Shown one piece after another: positions 59,616 to 64,000 of a stretch of 64,000 nt of DNA. The DNA is from Helopsaltes ochotensis (Eukaryota; Chordata; Aves; Passeriformes; Locustellidae). Made by a program: the position numbers and the translations under genes. The DNA is taken from the NCBI GenBank assembly GCA_013400155.1, contig VXBM01000419.1, positions 247,679 to 311,678 on the forward strand, given 5' to 3'. Position 1 is the stretch's first letter. The number at the start of each line of letters is the position of its first letter. The notes beneath the pieces were generated by a model, which was given only the letters and a program-made list of their open reading frames with translations, made no database searches and was not told the origin of the DNA.

Positions 59616-62600
59616 GTAGGAGCGGGGGGACAGAGGGACAAGGGCATGACCCAAGGGCCAGATGAGCTTTTCCATTGCGTGTCACAGTGCCCATGGGTGC
59701 CTTTGTGAGCTCCTCCTTGGGAATATCGCTGCTCAGGCGCTCCCCCAGGCAAAGGGACGTCCCAGCTGTGTCCCCATGTGCCCCCAGCCTTTTGGCAGCT
59801 GCTCCCAAAGGGGCTGTGACACAACAAGCAGTGCGATGTCCCAACGTACGGGTGCTTCTGGGACATGGCCGTGGGCAGATGTTGGGTGCAGAGCCACTGC
59901 ATCTGCTGGTGGCAGCTGCCCATCTGGGTGACGCAATGGAGCGGGATGTGCTCTCAGGGACAGCGGAGCTGTGCTGGTTTGCCAGCATCCGGGGTGGAGT
60001 TGGCATTGGCAGGAGAAAAGTCATGTCAGGGATGCGTTTCCACTGCAAGAGGGGGCGAGCTGCTCCTTTGGCAGAGATGTTGCTGAGATCTGTCGGGGCA
60101 AATTATGCATCGTGGCCATAAAGGCAGGAGAATGTGGTCTGTGCGAGCTTTCCTGGGGCCGTGCCAAGGTCTTCACCTGAGCCACTGCAGTCTGGAGCCC
60201 TTCACCCACCCCTAGGCCTGGCAGCCAAGAGCGCCTCAGACCCTTCATGGATGGCTCTTGGGACAGGGAGGAGAAACACTGGCCTCCTCCTTGGAGAAAT
60301 ATCCTGCTCCCCTCCCAGCTTCTCCCACAGGGCCCTCCCCACCCAAGAGCCTCACAGATGGAGAGAGGGTTTTCTGGTTTTTTTAAGAATACATATGAAT
60401 ACACACATCTTTGTAGCAGTGAATTTTATAATGGCTCCTAGGCCAGGTAGGACTCCTGTGTACACCCTGCCACTGTATGTAGGGGAGCAGTCCCTCCTTG
60501 ACTCAGAGGTGGGCAGGGATTGAAGGCTGGCATCCTGCATCCAGTGTCGTGCAAGCCTTCTGCGGGCTCACAGGGAGCAGTTTGGCAGCAAGATGGGTGC
60601 TGCCAGGCTGGGCAGGCTGTGTGCAGCGCTGTGGATGGGCTTATTGAAAAAGCAACTGAGCAAAGTGGTGGGATGAAGTCGGAGGGAGCTGTTGTGCATC
60701 CCACTGCTCCAAATGGCCTCTGTGCTTCCCCTGTGATTGATGCAGGAGCCAGTGGATGAGTGCTGCTGGTGCAGGAGCATCCTCTGAGGTGCAGCCCCTC
60801 GCTGCCGAGCAGCTGGAACGGCGCTGGCGGTGCCAAGGGGTGGTGCGGGTGCCGCTGGCCCCGGCCCCGTGGCAGGGCTGAGGCCTCTTGGCTGCAGAGC
60901 TCCTCTCCAGCAATGGCCAGAGTCCAGCACCACCCCTCCCCACCCTCCTCTGCTTCCCAGGCAGGAGCAAATCTCCCAGTAAGGGAGAGTGAGGCCAGCA
61001 GGGCTGTCCTCCTCCAGTTTAACATTAACCCAACCGAAAGCAGGGCAGCAGTGGCTTGTGCCGGCTTCTCAGCAGCAAAGGAACAAATCGTCTTGGGAAC
61101 GACTTTTGCATCGCGGCTCCTCGCTGAGTCAGCTCCTATCTCGCTTGTCAAATAGTTACCAGCTTCCAGGAATATTAAACATTAAACAGGCGTCCCGCAG
61201 CTCCTGGGCCGCTCCTCTTACCCGGTGCGGCGATGAGGCACGGGCAACAGCAGAGCCTGCTGGCATGGGAGGGCTGCAGCCGACGCTGGCATCGGGGCGC
61301 TCCCCAACCCACAGGGTTGATCCTCAGCTGGCTCAGAGCTCTTGGCACTCCCAGCAGGGTCTTGGTGCCCTTCCCGGCCGTAGCTTTGCTCCTTTGCCTC
61401 CCCGTGGGCCGAGGGCTGCCGGGCCGCGGGCGTTGGCGCAGCCCCGCTGCCGCAGCGTGACTGGCGCTGAGCAGGGCCGGGCTGCCGCGATGCCGCGTGA
61501 GCCGCCCCGTCACCGCGTCACCCGATGCTCGCCCACCCACCCAGCGCCAGCGGGGCGTGGGTGCTCTTCCCTGCGCTTGTGAAAGCATCAAGCTGTCCCC
61601 GGCATCTCCCAGAAGAGGACAGAGGGTGGCTGGGGTGTCCCCGCGGTGAGAAAGGAGAAGGTTCAGAGTAGGGGCAGCCTTTTTTTGGTCCTCCCCGCAG
61701 TTCGCGCTAGCGAAGACATGTCCGGGATTGAGGAGGCGCAGCCTTAACTCATCCGAGCTGGAGGAGGCAGCTGCTTGTCTGTGGTTCCATGCAGCGAGTG
61801 CTGCAGGAGGGCTGCTGCAAGCGCAGCCAAGATGTGGTTCAGCAGGAGGTCACGCCAGATGGGGACATGTGAAGGAGGCCACACACAGCTACCGCTGCAG
61901 ACCTGCGGCGTGGTGAGGAGACACCTGCACCGACCAAACCGGTGCTGCGCATCCCTTTGCTGGCTCAGCTGTAGGTGCAGGGACTCTGCCAAGCCAGTCC
62001 CCTGTTGGAGCCATGTCTGTGGCTTGGGGGAGCCCATTGTGGAGATCTGGTAGCCGCTGCCTTTGCACAATTACTATGGAGTCCTGTTTGGCTGGGTCAT
62101 GTGTCAGTGTGTTGGATCATCTGGAAGTTAAATTAGTCCCCATCCATCTCCGTGGCAGAGGAGAAAGAGTGTGGGAAATGCAGTGTCATGGTCATCCCCA
62201 AAGCTTCGTGCCTGGCAGGGGACATTTCCATGCTGCTGAGGCTCAGCTGTGAGCCTGCCAAGCCCATCCTGCTCTGACTCTTTTCCCATCCTTCCCAATG
62301 CCATCTTAAGGCACTGGTCCTTGGGTTTGGGAGGCGCTGGGTTGTGCAGCAGGTGGATAAGAGATGCCAAGAACTGTTCATATGGTGATTTCCAGAGCAA
62401 AGCACCCAACAGATATCCCATTGTCTGGCATGAGATCTGCTGGGAGGGACGTAATAAATTAGGCAATTTGCATGTTGATGAATTTAATACTGACTTCGGC
62501 TTCCGAAGCATCAAGATCCTGGAGGGCTTCAGGAAACCTGAAGATCTTGAGGGTGCTTGAAGGGACTTTAAGAGTACTTAAATGTACCTCTTCAAGCACC

Positions 62601-63890
62601 AATGAGTGCACAAAGCAGCTGCTGGGGTGGCAGTTCCACAGCTCAGCCCAGCGTGAAGGTCTCAGGAACAAGTGCTGGATGCCCTTGTCCCCAGCCCTGT
62701 GTCTCAGCAGATTTTGGGGCATTGCACCCTTCCAGGAGTGTGGCTTCACAACACCCATGTGACTCCACCATCACTGGGATTATTTAGGGAAGAGTTCCAA
62801 TTTGCTGTCCCTTGGTTGGTTTCCCCTGGGTGCCTCACCCTGTTCCCAGTTCTGGGGTGGGTGCCCTTCCCCTCTGATGCCAGGCACTGTGCAGAGCCAG
62901 GGCTGGGGCAGTCCCAGCACCATGAGGAGTTTATTCCCCGCACATGGCCCCGCCACGCTTGTTTATTCATCCAAGGGTGAGCATGGAATGACCTTGAAAT
63001 TTATAGGCTGAAGAGAACACTGAAATAACAGCTAAAATAAACAAATCAAGCTGTAAAGCTTGAAAACTATGAACTGGCTTCAACAAATTGGAGTCAGGAG
63101 GGAGAGAAAGCAGAGATGGCCTGGGCAGACGTGGTCCCTGAGGTCTCAGCATAAGCTCAGGAGCTGGACACGCTGAGGGTTTGACCCATGGGCTTTGCGT
63201 GCCTCCATCCCACCCTGTTTTGGTGGCACCATGGGGATGCCCCCCAATGTTTGCACAGGAGCTCTGCACGGCTGGCTGAGCGTTTACCCGGCGGCTCAAA
63301 CAGCCAAGGGGCAGAGCAAGTGGTGAGGGTGCAGGGCTGCACAGCTGCTGGGCTGCTGAGTACCAAATCCCATCCAAATCCAGCCTCTAGTCTTTCGTGG
63401 CACCCAAGGGCTCGACTGGCCTGCACATGGTGGCTTGCCCTGGCTTTAGCACCTTGATAAAAGCCAGTCCTTGAAGAAGAGCATGAAGCTGATCCCCAGC
63501 CCTTGGTGAGCCCTGCATGTGAGCTCTGGAGGGTAGCATGATGTCCAGATGAAATCTGAGCTGGCCCCCTTACTCCTTAATGTCCAGCTCTGGAGTCCAT
63601 TTCCCTTCAGGTTCCTTCTGGACAGCAGCAGATTTGCTGGAAATAGCGTGGGGATGAGGAAAAGTGGGCTCAAGGGCCTCTGGAGCCAGACATCAGGGTC
63701 TTGTTTGAACTCGTAGTCCCACGGAGGTTGTCTTTGAGCACAGATTCCCAGCTGAAAGCAGTGGTCCTGCACGCTTCCCTCCGATGCAGAGGATGCCCTC
63801 TGGGTTGGGCAGCACAAAACAGTGGTGCAGGATGTGGGGGAGCCATGGGCCACACCTGAGAGCATGGCTGACGCTGTGTTTGGGTTCCAG
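59616..63890 (+). other. NCOR2: NCOR2 intron (4.3 kb)
   Basis: No exon is recognised. A CpG-rich patch lies at about 61370-61570. A cluster of three stem-loops lies at 62494-62600, just after an octamer-type ATTTGCAT word at 62466-62473 (see separate entry). An AT-richer stretch follows at about 62990-63080. The 3' end gives a moderate acceptor, gggttccag. Confidence 0.85.
62494..62600. repeat. Three consecutive stem-loops
   Basis: First, CTTCGG-ctt-CCGAAG at 62494-62508. Second, CTTCAGG-aaa-CCTGAAG at 62527-62543, lengthened by TCAAGAT (62511-62517) pairing with ATCTTGA (62544-62550) across a nine-base bulge. Third, GGTGCTTGAAG (62552-62562) pairing with CTTCAAGCACC (62590-62600), with an inner TTTAAG-agta-CTTAAA. 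Loops are three or four bases. The pairings are exact and follow one another with only one to two bases between them. No known element is recognised. Confidence 0.8.
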
Positions 63891-64000
63891 GTTGCTGTCC
63901 CCCCGGCCCAGCCTGCTCAACACCGCCAGCGACGCCAGGCTCAACTCCTCGCCGCAGAAGCCGCTGGACCTGAAACAGCTGAAGCAGAGAGCTGCTGCCA
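63891..64000 (+). CDS. NCOR2: NCOR2 exon 14 of window (cut by window end)
   Basis: The first base completes Arg; the protein then reads LLSPRPSLLNTASDARLN, SSPQKPLDLKQLKQRAAA and stops at the window edge one base into the next codon. SPRPSLL and SPQKPLDLKQLKQRAAA are conserved with mammalian NCOR2. Mammals have TPTGDPRANA-like sequence where this has NTASDARLN. PLDLK resembles a CtBP-binding PxDLS motif, but such a role is not established from sequence. The acceptor is gggttccag at 63882-63890. The exon and the rest of the gene continue beyond 64000. Confidence 0.97.

Noticed and set aside
58797..59675. 292-codon minus-strand frame opposite exon 13
   Set aside because: It is the mirror of the GC3-rich coding exon 13. 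Leu/Ser/Ala-rich runs arise from the complement of Glu/Lys/Pro codons.

Overview
The window is vertebrate nuclear DNA. It holds the middle-left part of a single protein-coding gene, NCOR2 (SMRT, silencing mediator of retinoid and thyroid hormone receptors), read on the + strand. Fourteen coding exons can be placed by hand. All junctions are GT/AG, and the reading frame is continuous from 1839 to the window edge at 64000 (2035 nt, 678 codons plus one base). The identification rests on the protein, which matches mammalian NCOR2 almost residue for residue across the SANT1/DAD and SANT2 regions. At diagnostic positions it has the NCOR2 form rather than the NCOR1 form. Both ends of the gene lie outside the window: the N-terminal exons are upstream, and the C-terminal repression and receptor-interaction (CoRNR box) exons are downstream.

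The organism is most likely a bird, or at least a sauropsid. The introns are compact and GC-rich with many CpG-rich patches. I recognise no SINE, LTR or LINE copy in 64 kb. The glutamine tract that is long in mammalian NCOR2 is only four residues here. Chicken NCOR2 lies on a microchromosome, and this base composition fits that. The species cannot be told.

Layout. 1-1838 is the 3' end of an intron. 1839-1891 and 10493-10559 are two short exons. 15562-15734 and 16989-17082 encode the basic/helical linker after the N-terminal repression region. 19456-19634, 22897-22951 and 25152-25250 encode the deacetylase-activating domain (DAD/SANT1), which binds HDAC3 through an inositol tetraphosphate. A 13.8-kb intron follows, containing a nine-copy minisatellite (29065-29300) and a large CpG-rich island (about 34.7-35.6 kb). 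39096-39217 and 40090-40262 encode a charged, Lys/Glu-rich linker and a basic patch. 42979-43041 and 52044-52186 encode SANT2, the histone-interaction domain, and are separated by a 9-kb intron with a second CpG-rich block and a 28-nt T run. 56461-56608, 59060-59615 and 63891-64000 encode low-complexity acidic/proline-rich sequence and the start of the next conserved block.

There is no second established gene, no RNA gene and no recognisable mobile element. I found no previously undescribed system. The most interesting unexplained signals are a run of three consecutive stem-loops in the last intron (62494-62600), a possible in-frame alternative first exon in the CpG island of the 13.8-kb intron (34803-34850), an AT-rich segment with two TATA boxes ahead of a small signal-peptide-like reading frame (about 53.1-53.7 kb), and several tandem splice sites that would change the protein by one to five residues.
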